A stretch of DNA of 64,000 nucleotides from an uncultured Gammaproteobacteria bacterium (GCA_913060495.1 CAJXRP010000016.1:19815-83814); one strand, 5' to 3'. Shown: positions 26,653 to 36,968, counted from the first letter of the stretch. A program made the numbers and translations. Notes: generated from the letters alone by a model not told the origin.

Positions 26653-29649
26653 ATGTTCAAACTAAACCAAAAGGCATCTGCCTGGGGCATGGCTTTCGCA
26701 GCTGTCGCAACAGCAGCGTCAATCGGCACAGCTCCCACAGTGTACGGCCAAGAGCAAGCAGTAGAGACAGTAATCGTGACGGGTTCACGTATTCGTCGCC
26801 CTGGTCTTGAATCTGGTAGCCCAATTAATTCTATTAGCTTAGAAGAAATTGAACTTCAACAAAACGTTGAAGTAGAGCAAATCCTTCGTCAGTTACCCGG
26901 TACTATCCCTGGTGACAACGAAAACGTTAACAACGGCACAGACGGTGTATCTACTGTCGATCTACGTGGCTTAGGTCCGAACCGCAACTTGGTACTATTA
27001 AATGGTCGTCGTATGACACCAGCTAACTACCGCGGTCGTGCCGATATCTCCAACATCCCAACAGCTCTAATCGAGCGCATCGACGTTATCACTGGTGGCG
27101 CTTCTGCGGTATACGGTTCTGACGCGATTGCGGGTGCGGTAAACATCGTTACTAAGACTAATTTCGAAGGGTTCGACTTGTTGATCAACAATCAAACTAC
27201 TGCAGATAACGATGCTGACTTAGATAACATCTCTTTGACACTTGGTTCTGCTCTAGAAGGTGGTCGCGGTAACGTTTCCATGAACATCAGCTGGTCAGAG
27301 CGCGAGTCACTTCTACTAGGACAGCGTCCTTACGGAAACTTGGGTATCCAAACTAGCAACGGTGCTGGTCTAGATAACTTCAATGCTGGCATAAGCCCTA
27401 CATTATCTCCAATCGCGGGCTGTGTTGGCCCAGACGCAGTAGCAACTGGTGGTTCAACTACTAGTATTCCTACTCGTGTTGCGATCGTTGGTGCTGGCGG
27501 AGTTGGCCAATTTCTAGAAGATCGTACATTATTTACTGGTGATGCTGGAACTGGTCTAGGTGCTGGCGGTGGTTGTTCACTGTTTAACTTCAGCCCATAC
27601 AACTACTTCCGTACTCCACAAGAGCGTATCAATACGTTTGCGATGGCGAACTTTGAATTCAATGAGAACCTAGAAGTTTACTCAACGATTCAATACAACA
27701 ACATTACTGTTGAACAGCAAGTTGCTCCATCAGGTACATTTGGTGCGCAGTTTAACGTTCCTCTAGCTAATCCATTGATTGGTGATGCAGCCCGTGCTGA
27801 TATCATTTCATTCGCTAACAACGCTGCGGGTCTTGGTAACTTGACTGCCGGCGGTCCAGGCACAAACTGGAATGATGTGAATGGTAACGGCGTTGTAGAT
27901 TCAAGTGACTATTTGAAGATGCAGCTTCGTCGTCGTACTTTAGAGCTTGGTACTCGCTCTGAAAACTATGACAGTGACTACTTCTCTTTCCTAGCTGGCG
28001 CACGTGGTCAGTTGTTAGGTGATTGGAACTACGATGTGTCTTTTCAGTACGGTGAATCTAACCGAACTACAGTTCGCGATGGTTACACTAACCTAACTAA
28101 CATCCAGAACGCTTTGGATTCAGTTGATGGTGTTAATTGTGCGAACGGTGACTCAACGTGTGTGCCTATCGATCTATTCGGTGGCTTCGGCACAATTACT
28201 CCTGCAATGGCCGGCTATGCTCGCGCTATCGCCATCCAGCAGCAGAAGTATGAGCAGTCAATTGGTCAGATCATTCTTGATGGTCCTGTAGCGTTCGCAC
28301 AGCTTCCTTCAGCTGCGACTCCTTTAGCATTAAGCGTTGGTTTTGAAACTCGCGATGAGCTTGGTTCACTAGAGCCAGACGAATGTTTAAAGCTTGCTCC
28401 AGCTTCTTGTCAAGGTGGTGCCGGTGGTAACCTTCTGCCAATTTCTGGTGGCTTCCGCGTAGACGAGTTTTTCATCGAAGGTTTCATGCCTTTAGTTGAT
28501 GGCATGGATTTCGTTGAAAGTCTTAATCTCGAGTTTGGTTATCGCGATGCGGAATACGACACTGTTGGTAACGTTGATTCTTGGAAAGTTGGCATCAACT
28601 GGACAATCAACGATCAACTTCGTTTCCGTGTAATGGAGCAGGAAGCAAATCGTGCTCCTAATATCCAGGAATTGTTCTCTCCAGTAACAACTGGCTTGAG
28701 CAACGCGACAGGCGATCCATGTTCAGTGGCAAATGCGGCTAACATTGATGGGCGACTTCGTGGTCTTTGTGAATCAACAGGCATGTTGCCTGGGCAAGTT
28801 GGTGTTCTTCAGGACATCGTAGCTCGTCAGATCAATGATCTACGTGGATCTAACCCTACAGCTCCACCTGCTGCTGAAACTGCTGAAACTTTTACAGCTG
28901 GTTTCGTATGGACTCCAACATTCGACTTCGTCGAGAATGTTGTTCTATCAGTAGACTACTACGACATCGATGTTCAAGACGTGATTGGTCAGTTCTCTGC
29001 TCAGCAAATTCTTGATCAGTGTTACGTAGTTGGTTCAGCTGCTGCTTGTTCGAACGTTGTTCGTTCTAATGGTGACTTAACTAGCCCCGCTTCTGGTATC
29101 CAGCGATACACTACTAACCTTTCTTACCTTCAAGCTGAAGGTATCGAAGTTGGATTTGGATTTGGATTTGATCTAGGCGAATTTGGTGACTTGTCTTTCA
29201 CAGGCGACATCAACCACTACCTAACTCAAGAGTCTCAGTCTGATTCATTGACTCCAGTTATCGATTGTAATGGTTTCTACGGCTCTAGCTGTGATCCAAC
29301 TGCAACAACTAACTGGGTTCAGCGCACAACTTGGAGCTGGAACGACTTGCAAGCTTCATTGCAATGGCGTCACACAGACTCTCTAGATATAGAGCGTCCT
29401 GAAGTAGCAACAACATTTGCTGCTTTCCGAACTGTTGATGCATACGACTACCTGGATCTTTACGTAGGTTACAACCTATGGGAAGACCGTGTTCGTCTAA
29501 GCCTAGGTATCGATAACATCACTGACGAGCAACCACCAATTCTTGGTAATGGTGCTGCTGATACTTCGTCAAACGGTGGTAATACGTTCCCAAGTAACTA
29601 CGACGTTTATGGTCGTCGTTTCACAGCAGGTGTACGCTTAACTTTCTAA
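26653..29649 (+). CDS. TonB-dependent receptor, high-expression codon use
   Basis: A 998-residue receptor with a signal peptide and plug (VETVIVTGSRIRRPG, then DGVSTVDLRGLGPNRNLVLLNGRR and GASAVYGSDAIAGAVNIVTK). The barrel includes a long central insert with paired cysteines, and it ends in TAGVRLTF. The type is the large proteobacterial TonB receptor often linked to peptide or polysaccharide use. Codon use is strikingly enriched in GGT, CGT, GCT, AAC and similar codons compared with the first receptor, which suggests very strong expression. The gene is followed by a clean terminator. The ligand is unknown. Confidence 0.93.
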   Translation: MFKLNQKASAWGMAFAAVATAASIGTAPTVYGQEQAVETVIVTGSRIRRPGLESGSPINSISLEEIELQQNVEVEQILRQLPGTIPGDNENVNNGTDGVSTVDLRGLGPNRNLVLLNGRRMTPANYRGRADISNIPTALIERIDVITGGASAVYGSDAIAGAVNIVTKTNFEGFDLLINNQTTADNDADLDNISLTLGSALEGGRGNVSMNISWSERESLLLGQRPYGNLGIQTSNGAGLDNFNAGISPTLSPIAGCVGPDAVATGGSTTSIPTRVAIVGAGGVGQFLEDRTLFTGDAGTGLGAGGGCSLFNFSPYNYFRTPQERINTFAMANFEFNENLEVYSTIQYNNITVEQQVAPSGTFGAQFNVPLANPLIGDAARADIISFANNAAGLGNLTAGGPGTNWNDVNGNGVVDSSDYLKMQLRRRTLELGTRSENYDSDYFSFLAGARGQLLGDWNYDVSFQYGESNRTTVRDGYTNLTNIQNALDSVDGVNCANGDSTCVPIDLFGGFGTITPAMAGYARAIAIQQQKYEQSIGQIILDGPVAFAQLPSAATPLALSVGFETRDELGSLEPDECLKLAPASCQGGAGGNLLPISGGFRVDEFFIEGFMPLVDGMDFVESLNLEFGYRDAEYDTVGNVDSWKVGINWTINDQLRFRVMEQEANRAPNIQELFSPVTTGLSNATGDPCSVANAANIDGRLRGLCESTGMLPGQVGVLQDIVARQINDLRGSNPTAPPAAETAETFTAGFVWTPTFDFVENVVLSVDYYDIDVQDVIGQFSAQQILDQCYVVGSAAACSNVVRSNGDLTSPASGIQRYTTNLSYLQAEGIEVGFGFGFDLGEFGDLSFTGDINHYLTQESQSDSLTPVIDCNGFYGSSCDPTATTNWVQRTTWSWNDLQASLQWRHTDSLDIERPEVATTFAAFRTVDAYDYLDLYVGYNLWEDRVRLSLGIDNITDEQPPILGNGAADTSSNGGNTFPSNYDVYGRRFTAGVRLTF

Positions 29650-29680
29650 GCTGCATTAGCTAGGGTAAAACCTACTGATA

Positions 29681-29707
29681 AAAAGGCGAACCTCGGTTCG
29701 CCTTTTT
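29681..29707. terminator. Rho-independent terminator, probably bidirectional
   Basis: Stem AAGGCGAACC (29683-29692) pairs with 29695-29704, followed by a run of T; an A run lies on the left. It stands between the converging TonB receptor and BKACE genes. Confidence 0.9.
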
Positions 29708-29761
29708 TTATGCCGCAGATTTGTATTGAGCGGCTCCATAACTAGAGCCCAGTTAGATGAG

Positions 29762-30565
29762 CTATCGCATGCCGAGTAGTTTTCTCGCCGCATCTGCTGA
29801 TGCGACCTTCTTGTGGAGTGTAGTTGCTGCGTCACTTACCGCCCTAACCAGTGCTGAGTTGTCTTTGGCAGTCGTGCCGTCCGCTAGTAGCAGATTGTTC
29901 TCAAAGCCGACACGGCAATGACCGCCATGCCGTATAGCCTCAATCATGCAGTTAGCCTCGCTAGAGCCGAATGCGCACAGAGACCAGTGTTGCACATCTG
30001 TAAGAGGCGATAGGAGAGGGGCAAGATCTTCCACATCTGATTGCTGGTTCTCTGCATATCGACCCAACACTAACAATATGGAGACGTTTTCGTGTGGGAT
30101 TATTCCGCGCTTTAACAGCTCATTGAAATGCAGGATGTCTTGTCTGTCGTAGAGTATGTACTGTGGTGCGATATGCTCTCTCTGCAAGAAACTAAAAAAA
30201 TCGGCGGAAACTTTTTCATCAACTCCAATGGGGCTTATCTCTCGAATGGCGAGTGATACGGCTTCTGGTCGAAGTTGGGTGACCATTTGAATCTGTTGCT
30301 CTCTGTTATAGATCCCTACTGCTTCCGTCGTAACCTGAATGATGAGTTCTTCACCCACCTGTCGACGAATAGCTTGAATAGCTTCACGGTAGCGTTCAAC
30401 ATCGAGACTGTGCAGGAGCTTTTCATCGCGAACGTGTAGATGCAGCATGCAGGCCCCGGCGTCGTGACAGGCTGCCGCGGTGAGAGCGAGTTCCTTCGGG
30501 GTGATAGGAATTTTAGGATGATCCTGCCGCGTCTTTCTGGCGCCGTTCGGCGCTACTGCAATCAT
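29762..30565 (-). CDS. Beta-keto acid cleavage enzyme (BKACE, DUF849)
   Basis: A 267-residue TIM-barrel enzyme of the BKACE family, whose founding member Kce cleaves 3-keto-5-aminohexanoate with acetyl-CoA. Motifs: VAPNGARKTRQDHPKIPITP at the start, the zinc-binding HLHVRD, TTEAVGIY, and RHGGHCRVGFENNL (His and Gly-rich loop) near the end. The ATG at 30565 was chosen because it precedes the conserved barrel start; a TTG at 30631 would add 22 residues. Its true beta-keto acid substrate is not predictable from sequence. It is a single minus-strand gene with no partner CoA-transferase nearby. Confidence 0.85.
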   Translation of the reverse strand: MIAVAPNGARKTRQDHPKIPITPKELALTAAACHDAGACMLHLHVRDEKLLHSLDVERYREAIQAIRRQVGEELIIQVTTEAVGIYNREQQIQMVTQLRPEAVSLAIREISPIGVDEKVSADFFSFLQREHIAPQYILYDRQDILHFNELLKRGIIPHENVSILLVLGRYAENQQSDVEDLAPLLSPLTDVQHWSLCAFGSSEANCMIEAIRHGGHCRVGFENNLLLADGTTAKDNSALVRAVSDAATTLHKKVASADAARKLLGMR

Positions 30566-30747
30566 CACTGCATCGTTTTGAATCAATGCGGCATTCCTTA
30601 TAAAATTGTGACTAGACTCGCATAGTCTCAAAGCCGCAGTGCTTCTACAAGGCAGGCAACTGTCGTATGCTTGCGTTAAGTTATATCAAGAGCGGCTAGT
30701 TTCTGTCTTTTCAGTACATAACTGAGCTGTCGACTCTAGGAGAGAAC

Positions 30748-31455
30748 ATGATTATGACTCAACAGTTAATCAAACTATCCATCGCACTAACGCTATGCGT
30801 CACCAGCTATTCCTTTGCGGTTGACGACGATGCCGGCTGGGAGCTACAGAGGGATAGGGACGGCATACAGGTGCATACACGCTCCGTCGAGGGCTCGCCT
30901 TATGATGCCGTACGCACAACGACGCGAATGACGGATGTGCGTCTGTCCTCTCTGGTTGCCCTTATCGAAGATGCACCAGCTTGCTCGGAGTGGGCAGATA
31001 GCTGCGCGGAGTCTTATCTAGTGGAACGTCTCAGCGACTCCGAGTCCCTTGTCTATACACACAATGATTTGCCGTTTCCGGCGCAGGACCGGGATGTGCT
31101 TGCGCAGGTTGAGTGGACTCAGAACCCTCTTTCTTTGGAGGTGGAGATGAATAGTTTTGCTACCGTGGGCAAGATGGAAGAAGTGCGTGGAAGGTTGCGG
31201 TTGACGGAGGCAGAGGCTAGTTGGACTTTCGCTCCTCAGATGGATGGTTCTATTCTTATACGCAATGAGGCCCATATCAGCCCTGGTTCCGCGCTACCGG
31301 GTTGGTTGACGAATTTGTTGTTAGTCGATGCCCCCTTCGAGACTATGAATTCCTTTGTGGACGCAGTAAGAGATCCAAAATACGTCGATGCGCAGCTGAA
31401 TTTTATTGAAGAGCCAGCTGAGCATAGCGATCAACAATTTAGCGGTCAGGATTAG
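30748..31455 (+). CDS. Secreted START-domain protein
   Basis: A 235-residue protein with a signal peptide ([12 protein letters not shown]) and a START/SRPBCC-type lipid-binding domain: [31 protein letters not shown], then [16 protein letters not shown] and a conserved [13 protein letters not shown]. Bacterial START proteins bind lipids or hydrophobic ligands in the periplasm. The ATG has GGAG upstream. Its stop lies just five bases before the GTG of the nitrile hydratase alpha gene, so it is probably on the same transcript, though no functional tie is known. Confidence 0.82.
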   Translation: MIMTQQLIKLSIALTLCVTSYSFAVDDDAGWELQRDRDGIQVHTRSVEGSPYDAVRTTTRMTDVRLSSLVALIEDAPACSEWADSCAESYLVERLSDSESLVYTHNDLPFPAQDRDVLAQVEWTQNPLSLEVEMNSFATVGKMEEVRGRLRLTEAEASWTFAPQMDGSILIRNEAHISPGSALPGWLTNLLLVDAPFETMNSFVDAVRDPKYVDAQLNFIEEPAEHSDQQFSGQD

Positions 31456-31459
31456 CAGC

Positions 31460-32092
31460 GTGCCCCACGACCACGACCACGATCATACCGAACCACCCTC
31501 TGACCTTGAGCTTCGAGTGAAGGCTCTGGAGAGCCTACTGGTTGAGAAGGGCTTGGTGAAGCCAGAAACTCTTAACACCATCATCGAAACTTACGAGCAT
31601 AAGGTAGGCCCGCGCAATGGCGCACACGTGGTCGCCAAGGCGTGGGTAGATGAAGAATTCAAACAAGCACTGATGAATGATGCGACAGAAGCGGTAGCGA
31701 ACCTTGGTTACTGTGGGCGTCAGGGTGAACACTTAGAAGTGGTTGAGAATACCGCCGAAGTTCACAATCTGGTTGTGTGTACGCTGTGCTCTTGCTATCC
31801 ATGGACGGTCCTAGGTCTGCCGCCGGCTTGGTACAAGTCGGCACCGTATCGATCGCGAGCCGTGAGCGACCCTCATGCAGTACTGAAAGAGTTTGGTACC
31901 GAGTTAGATGAGCAGCAGAAAATCAGAGTATGGGATTCTACTTCCGAGATGCGCTATTTGGTCTTGCCGCAGCGTCCCGAAGGAACCGAGAACTGGAGTG
32001 AGCTACAGTTACAACAGTTAGTCAGTCGCAACTCCATGATTGGGGTAGAACTGGCGCGTTCGCCACGACAGCTTGAAGAGAAAGACAAGTGA
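31460..32092 (+). CDS. nthA: Nitrile hydratase subunit alpha, cobalt type
   Basis: The alpha subunit carries the metal of nitrile hydratase, which hydrates nitriles to amides. The claw motif is [10 protein letters not shown]: the Thr in C-T-L-C-S-C marks the cobalt type (iron enzymes have Ser there). The two cysteines that become sulfinate/sulfenate are present. I chose GTG 31460: an AGGA lies eight bases upstream, and this start gives 210 residues. A His/Asp-rich tail ([10 protein letters not shown]) opens the protein and might help hold cobalt. It overlaps the beta gene by four bases. Confidence 0.94.
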   Translation: MPHDHDHDHTEPPSDLELRVKALESLLVEKGLVKPETLNTIIETYEHKVGPRNGAHVVAKAWVDEEFKQALMNDATEAVANLGYCGRQGEHLEVVENTAEVHNLVVCTLCSCYPWTVLGLPPAWYKSAPYRSRAVSDPHAVLKEFGTELDEQQKIRVWDSTSEMRYLVLPQRPEGTENWSELQLQQLVSRNSMIGVELARSPRQLEEKDK

Positions 32093-32754
32093 AGGGCGGT
32101 CATGATCTAGGCGGGCAACTGGACATGGGCCCGATTAATCCAGAGCCCGAGTCCCAGGAACCGGTTTTTCATTTCGAGTGGGAACGACGGGTGTTTGGCC
32201 TTACGCTGGCGACGGGCATGTTAGGTAAATGGAACATCGACGAGTCTCGTCATGCGCGAGAACGTCAGGATCCGCTAGTCTATGTACAAAATAGCTACTA
32301 CGAGAATTGGTTGGAAGGCATAGAGACGCTGCTAGTTGAGAAGGGCTTGATAAGTGCTGATGAATTAAAGCAGGGGACTGCAACTTCAGCCCAGATCGAA
32401 CAAGTGGTTTCTGCGCCTAGCCCCGAAGTGGCTAACAAGATACTCGCGTCCGGCGCGCCTAGCACTATGGAGTCGGATAGCGAGCCTCTGTATAGCAAGG
32501 GTGAGCGTGTCGCAGTAAAGGCCAGCGAAGCAGTTGGGCACACGAGAGCGCCAAAGTATGTACAGGGCAGGACCGGAGTCGTTACCGCTCTGTTGGGTTG
32601 TCATAGCTATCCTGATAGCAATGCAAGCGGCGTACATGAGGGACAGCATCTGTATAGGGTATCCTTTGCTGGAGACGACCTCTGGGAATCTCGCTCGGAA
32701 GCCGCAGAAGTACTCATCGATCTCTGGGAGCCGTATCTAGAGGCGTCGAGATAA
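32089..32754 (+). CDS. nthB: Nitrile hydratase subunit beta
   Basis: The 221-residue beta subunit starts KGGHDLGGQ, the hallmark of the family, with [25 protein letters not shown] and [19 protein letters not shown] in the N-terminal helical domain. The C-terminal SH3-like domain (about 125-220) contains FSKGERV-type [11 protein letters not shown] and [12 protein letters not shown]. It starts at GTG 32089, overlapping the alpha stop (GTGA), and its TAA overlaps the ATG of the activator. The tight overlaps indicate an operon with controlled stoichiometry. Confidence 0.94.
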   Translation: MKGGHDLGGQLDMGPINPEPESQEPVFHFEWERRVFGLTLATGMLGKWNIDESRHARERQDPLVYVQNSYYENWLEGIETLLVEKGLISADELKQGTATSAQIEQVVSAPSPEVANKILASGAPSTMESDSEPLYSKGERVAVKASEAVGHTRAPKYVQGRTGVVTALLGCHSYPDSNASGVHEGQHLYRVSFAGDDLWESRSEAAEVLIDLWEPYLEASR

Positions 32755-33104
32755 TGGAAAATTTCCCCTATCAACCACAGGACGAGGAAGGCCCAGTATT
32801 CAACGAGCCTTGGGAGGCGCAGGCATTTGCCCTGGTGCTGGCTTTGCATGAGAAGGGTCTATTTAGCTGGCAGGAATGGGCCAGCGCACTCAGCGAGCAG
32901 ATTACTGCGGCGCAGGCCAGCGGCGACCCGGATCTGGGTAATACCTATTATCAGCATTGGTTAGCCGCGCTGGAAACGATCTCGCAGCAGAAGAACCTCT
33001 CCAATGAAGAGGAGCTGACGAGCCGAAAGTCTCTGTGGCGTGCAGCCTATCTAAATACGCCCCATGGACAACCGATTGAGCTCTCGGCGGGGGAAGTCTC
33101 CTGA
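32754..33104 (+). CDS. Nitrile hydratase accessory/activator protein
   Basis: A 116-residue protein of the nitrile hydratase activator family, homologous to the N-terminal domain of the beta subunit: FNEPWEAQAFALVLALHEKGLFSW is followed by YYQHWLAALETISQQK. In cobalt enzymes this kind of protein helps load the metal into the alpha subunit by subunit exchange. It starts at ATG 32754, overlapping the beta stop in TAATG. This completes the alpha-beta-activator operon. No amidase, cobalt transporter or aldoxime dehydratase is nearby. Confidence 0.9.
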   Translation: MENFPYQPQDEEGPVFNEPWEAQAFALVLALHEKGLFSWQEWASALSEQITAAQASGDPDLGNTYYQHWLAALETISQQKNLSNEEELTSRKSLWRAAYLNTPHGQPIELSAGEVS

Positions 33105-33240
33105 TGATCGCTAATGATAAGGCTGATTAAAAGAATATTCGTATTGATTACTGCAATGGCCGTTCCCTAAACGAATACAGTTATGCTTCTATACTCTGTT
33201 AGTCGCACTTAAAAAATAGCAACGCTGTCTAAGAAAATAC

Positions 33241-33933
33241 ATGACAAAGTTTGAGAAGATTAAAGAGCGTGCCGAGCACCGAAAGGGTGGAGGTGTGCAA
33301 TTGAAGAAACTATTGCCTAAAGTCGCTAGTAAAAAAACACTAGTTGCGTTGGGTGACGATCGCTATCTCGCTATGATGACCAAGTGCATCAATCAGGCGG
33401 GCTTTAGTTGGAAGGTGATCGAGAACAAGTGGCCGGAATTTGAAGAGGCCTTCTTCGGTTTTGATCCGAGAAAGCTTGGCTTTCTTTCGGCTGAGCAATG
33501 GGAGGCTTACGTTAGTGATAGACGCGTGGTGCGTAACTGGCAGAAGATTAAGGCGCTGCAAGAGAACGTATTTTTTGTGCAAGAAGAATCACGCAAGCAC
33601 GGTGGTTTCGGCAAGTTCATCGCCGAGTGGCCCGCCTCCGATCAGATCGGCCTAATGGCCTATCTGAAGAAACATGGCTCGCGATTGGGTGGTCAGAGTG
33701 CACTGTGGTTCCTGCGTCGTACCGGCAAAGACTGTTTCATACTTTCTAGAGACGTAGTGGTGACGTTGCGTGGCAGCGGCTTGGAAATAGCGGAGCAACC
33801 GACCAGTCAGCGTGACTTAAAGAAAGTTCAGGCACAGTTCAATGAGTGGCATGAAGAAACTGGGCTGCCCTATAGTCATCTCAGCCGCATCGCTGCCTGC
33901 TCGGTTGGCGAGAATTATTTGCAACAGGCCTAG
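33241..33933 (+). CDS. DNA-3-methyladenine glycosylase I-like protein
   Basis: A 230-residue protein resembling the Tag family of base-excision glycosylases: SWKVIENKWPEFEEAFFGFDP is followed by the RNWQKIKALQENVFFVQ element. The late YSHLSRIAACSVG could match the zinc His/Cys end of Tag. It has a longer N-terminus than Tag and lacks its early cysteine, so activity is uncertain. It removes 3-methyladenine from DNA if true to family. Its TAG stop directly touches the stop of the converging hydrolase/OsmC gene. Confidence 0.7.
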   Translation: MTKFEKIKERAEHRKGGGVQLKKLLPKVASKKTLVALGDDRYLAMMTKCINQAGFSWKVIENKWPEFEEAFFGFDPRKLGFLSAEQWEAYVSDRRVVRNWQKIKALQENVFFVQEESRKHGGFGKFIAEWPASDQIGLMAYLKKHGSRLGGQSALWFLRRTGKDCFILSRDVVVTLRGSGLEIAEQPTSQRDLKKVQAQFNEWHEETGLPYSHLSRIAACSVGENYLQQA

Positions 33934-35154
33934 CTACACTTCCTTGGTTACTATCTTCGGATCGTTCTCCAGTGTTAAGTGCACCGGACAGCGATCGGCA
34001 ATTTCCAGTAGTCGCTTTCGCTCAGCGTCAGTAAGATCACCTTTCAATGTAATATTTCTCTCAATCACATCGACAAATTTACTCTTGCTCTCACAGTCCT
34101 CACAGTCTTCAGCATGACTGCGAGAATGACTCAGTTGCACTTCAATATCATCCAGTGCTAGCTTCTTGCGGTTCGCGTACATGCGCAGCGTCATTGAAGT
34201 GCAGGCACCCAATCCGGCTAGCAGGTGTTCGTAGGGGTCGGGCCCCAGATCATGACCTCCGACTGATACTGGCTCATCGGCGATCCAGATATGATTGTCG
34301 GTCTGCACATCGCGAGCGAAGTGCTTATTGCGTTCATCCACCTGCACATGGCCCTTACTGAGTTTAGACTCACTCTGCTTTATTACCTCCGCCTGGGGCA
34401 GGAAGCGACTCGCCCAGGCGCTGATGCAGGCGGCGACGTATTCAGAGTCCTCGGGGCGACTCAGCAGATGATCGGCCTTATCCAGACTAATAAAACTCTT
34501 CGGATGCTTAGCCTCTAGATAAATTTTCTCCGCCTCGGCAATGTTCACAGTCTCATCGATAGGGGAGTGGAGTATCAGCAGTGCGCGTCGAAGTTTGCCG
34601 ATGTGATCATTGTTCTGGTTGCGTATATCATCGACGAATTGTTTCTTGATCTTGAATTTACGACCCGCGAGATCTACTTCTGCTTCGCCTTCGCTGGATA
34701 TTTTTTGCAGATCATTCTCGAGTTGTTTACTGACGTGCTGTGCAGTGAAGGGAGCACCGATAGTTGCTATGGCGGTAACCTCATCAATACTCGCCGCGGC
34801 CTTCAGTACGGCGGCGCCGCCTAGACTGTGGCCGATCAGTAGTTGTGGCGCGTGATATTCGCTGCGAAGAAAATCTGCTGCCGCTACGAGATCTTCAACA
34901 TTGGAGGTGAAGTTGGTGTTAGAGAAGTCACCATCGCTGTTTCCGAGGCCGGTGAAGTCGAAACGCAGGACAGCATATCCAAGTGCCACTAGAGATCGAG
35001 AGATACGTGACGCGGCTGCAATATCTTTGCTGCAGGTGAAGCAATGTGCAAATAGCGCATAGGCGCGCACGGCTTCCGAGTCTGACGATTCCAACAGTCC
35101 GGCTAACTTGATGCCATTGCTTTCGAATTCAACTTTACTGCGTTTTACGGCCAT
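33934..35154 (-). CDS. Alpha/beta hydrolase-OsmC fusion protein
   Basis: A 406-residue fusion. The N-terminal 250 residues form an alpha/beta hydrolase ([10 protein letters not shown], then [13 protein letters not shown] with the Ser nucleophile). The C-terminal 145 residues are an OsmC/Ohr-like domain with [15 protein letters not shown] and [11 protein letters not shown], which carry the redox cysteines used against organic peroxides. This fusion is known in gammaproteobacteria. It starts at ATG 35154. Its minus-strand stop abuts the Tag-like gene with no spacing. Its natural peroxide or ester substrate is unknown. Confidence 0.9.
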   Translation of the reverse strand: MAVKRSKVEFESNGIKLAGLLESSDSEAVRAYALFAHCFTCSKDIAAASRISRSLVALGYAVLRFDFTGLGNSDGDFSNTNFTSNVEDLVAAADFLRSEYHAPQLLIGHSLGGAAVLKAAASIDEVTAIATIGAPFTAQHVSKQLENDLQKISSEGEAEVDLAGRKFKIKKQFVDDIRNQNNDHIGKLRRALLILHSPIDETVNIAEAEKIYLEAKHPKSFISLDKADHLLSRPEDSEYVAACISAWASRFLPQAEVIKQSESKLSKGHVQVDERNKHFARDVQTDNHIWIADEPVSVGGHDLGPDPYEHLLAGLGACTSMTLRMYANRKKLALDDIEVQLSHSRSHAEDCEDCESKSKFVDVIERNITLKGDLTDAERKRLLEIADRCPVHLTLENDPKIVTKEV

Positions 35155-35356
35155 CGTTATGGCTCCTAAGCTTTGTGATAATTAGTAGTTGGACGTTAGC
35201 AGCAAATCTATCAAATAGCTGCTTGGGGCTTCTGGATGGACTAGACCCGATTACTGCGCTTTTAGTTCAAACCCATTTACTAAAAGGCAGCAGCCCAATG
35301 CTCAATGCCCCGGAAATAGCCCTGACAGACTGTCAGCTCTGTGCAATAATTTCGCC

Positions 35357-36892
35357 ATGCTCACTCGACGCCGCGCTATAAAATCTCTAGGAATTGGTCT
35401 AAGCGCCGCTGGATTGGGTTTCAGTCCTTTGCTGCGAGCTCAGGGCAATGTCGCTAGTCGACAGCCTCTTAATATTCCAGCGTTGGAGTCGGGCACATTT
35501 TCTGCTGGCACCACTAACTTCGATCTAAGCTTACAACGTGGCAGCCATAGCTTTCTGCCTGGGCTTAGCACCGAAACCCTCGGCATCAATGGAAACTATC
35601 TTGGTCCGACGCTACGCTTCAAACGCAATCAAAAGGTCGCTCTGCAAGTCAGTAACAAAATTGGCGAGCCTTCCACTTTGCATTGGCATGGTTTCCACCT
35701 GCCTCCTACCGCGGATGGTGGGCCGCATCAGGAAATCGCTGCTAACCAAGTCTGGAATCCCTCATTCGATGTAGTGCAGTTCGCCGGTACGTATTGGTAT
35801 CACTCTCACGTCATGCACAAGGCAGGCTCTCAGGTTTACAAGGGGCTGGCCGGCATGATCATCTTAGAAGACGACGAGCAGGATGTCGCACTGCCGAGCA
35901 ATTATGGTGTAGACGATATTCCGGTGATTCTTCAAGACCGACGTTTCGGCGACGATGGATCTTTTTTGTACATGAATCGCTATGAAGATCAGGTCATGGG
36001 AATGATGGGGGATACAATCCTGGTGAACGGCACGGTGAACCCTGTCGTAACTACGGGTACTAAGTTGCTGCGACTACGGTTGCTGAATGGATCTAATGCA
36101 CGCACCTACAATTTGGGCTTTAGCGATAACCGCGAGTTCTATCAGGTCGCTAGCGATGGCGGATTCTTGGAATCGGCCGTTCCATTAACGCGCCTCACAC
36201 TTGCCGTTGCAGAGAGGGCAGAGATTCTTGTTCAGTTCGACCCGGGTGAAGAAGCGACACTGGTAAATGTCGCCTTGCCTCCAGCCTTTCCGGAATTTCC
36301 CGGCGCAATGAGCGAGATGATGCGCGCACAAAATGCCCAAACATTTGATGTCCTGCATTTCCGCGCCGAGGCAAGCTTGCAGGATAATGGCAAACCACCT
36401 TCATCACAATTGACAGAAATTTATAGGTTGCCAGAGTCCGCTGCAACCAATGTACGAACCTTCAGACTCGGCATGGGTAATGGCATGCGTAGTGGAGATG
36501 ATGCTGGTCCTGGTCGTGGTGCACGCAATGGCCGTGGCGGTGGTTTTGGTGGCGGACAGTTTTCCATCAACGGCAGGCGCATGGCCGAGAACTACATTAA
36601 CGAGAGAATACAATTCAATACAACGGAGATTTGGGAGTTGACTAACACTTCTCCTATGATGCATCCCTTTCATGTGCACAACGGACAGTTTCAGGTCCTG
36701 GACCGTAACGGCAGTCCGCCACCCGAGAATGAGATGGGTTGGAAAGACACGGTTCAAGTTGGGGCAGACGAGATAGTGCGTATCATCATGCGCTTCACAG
36801 ATTATAGGGACGAAGAGAACCCTTATATGTATCACTGCCATATACTCGAACACGAGGACAGAGGCATGATGGGGCAGTTCGTGATCGTCTAG
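35357..36892 (+). CDS. Multicopper oxidase (CueO-like)
   Basis: A 511-residue periplasmic copper oxidase. All four copper motifs are visible: HWHGFHLPP, YWYHSHVMHK, HPFHVHNGQFQ and the C-terminal HCHILEHEDRGMM. The N-terminus has a twin-arginine-like signal (TRRRAIKSLG) and a hydrophobic segment ending near LRAQG. A Met/Gly/Arg-rich loop (about residues 370-400) may bind extra copper as in CueO. The likely role is oxidation of Cu(I) or phenols. Gene order places it before a PQQ dehydrogenase, so both may act in periplasmic oxidation; the link is only positional. Confidence 0.9.
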   Translation: MLTRRRAIKSLGIGLSAAGLGFSPLLRAQGNVASRQPLNIPALESGTFSAGTTNFDLSLQRGSHSFLPGLSTETLGINGNYLGPTLRFKRNQKVALQVSNKIGEPSTLHWHGFHLPPTADGGPHQEIAANQVWNPSFDVVQFAGTYWYHSHVMHKAGSQVYKGLAGMIILEDDEQDVALPSNYGVDDIPVILQDRRFGDDGSFLYMNRYEDQVMGMMGDTILVNGTVNPVVTTGTKLLRLRLLNGSNARTYNLGFSDNREFYQVASDGGFLESAVPLTRLTLAVAERAEILVQFDPGEEATLVNVALPPAFPEFPGAMSEMMRAQNAQTFDVLHFRAEASLQDNGKPPSSQLTEIYRLPESAATNVRTFRLGMGNGMRSGDDAGPGRGARNGRGGGFGGGQFSINGRRMAENYINERIQFNTTEIWELTNTSPMMHPFHVHNGQFQVLDRNGSPPPENEMGWKDTVQVGADEIVRIIMRFTDYRDEENPYMYHCHILEHEDRGMMGQFVIV

Positions 36893-36968
36893 CCGACAAT
36901 ATGTTGGACAAGGCGAGTAATTAAAGTGACACTTTGTTCACACTTGAAAACTGGCAGGCAACATTACA

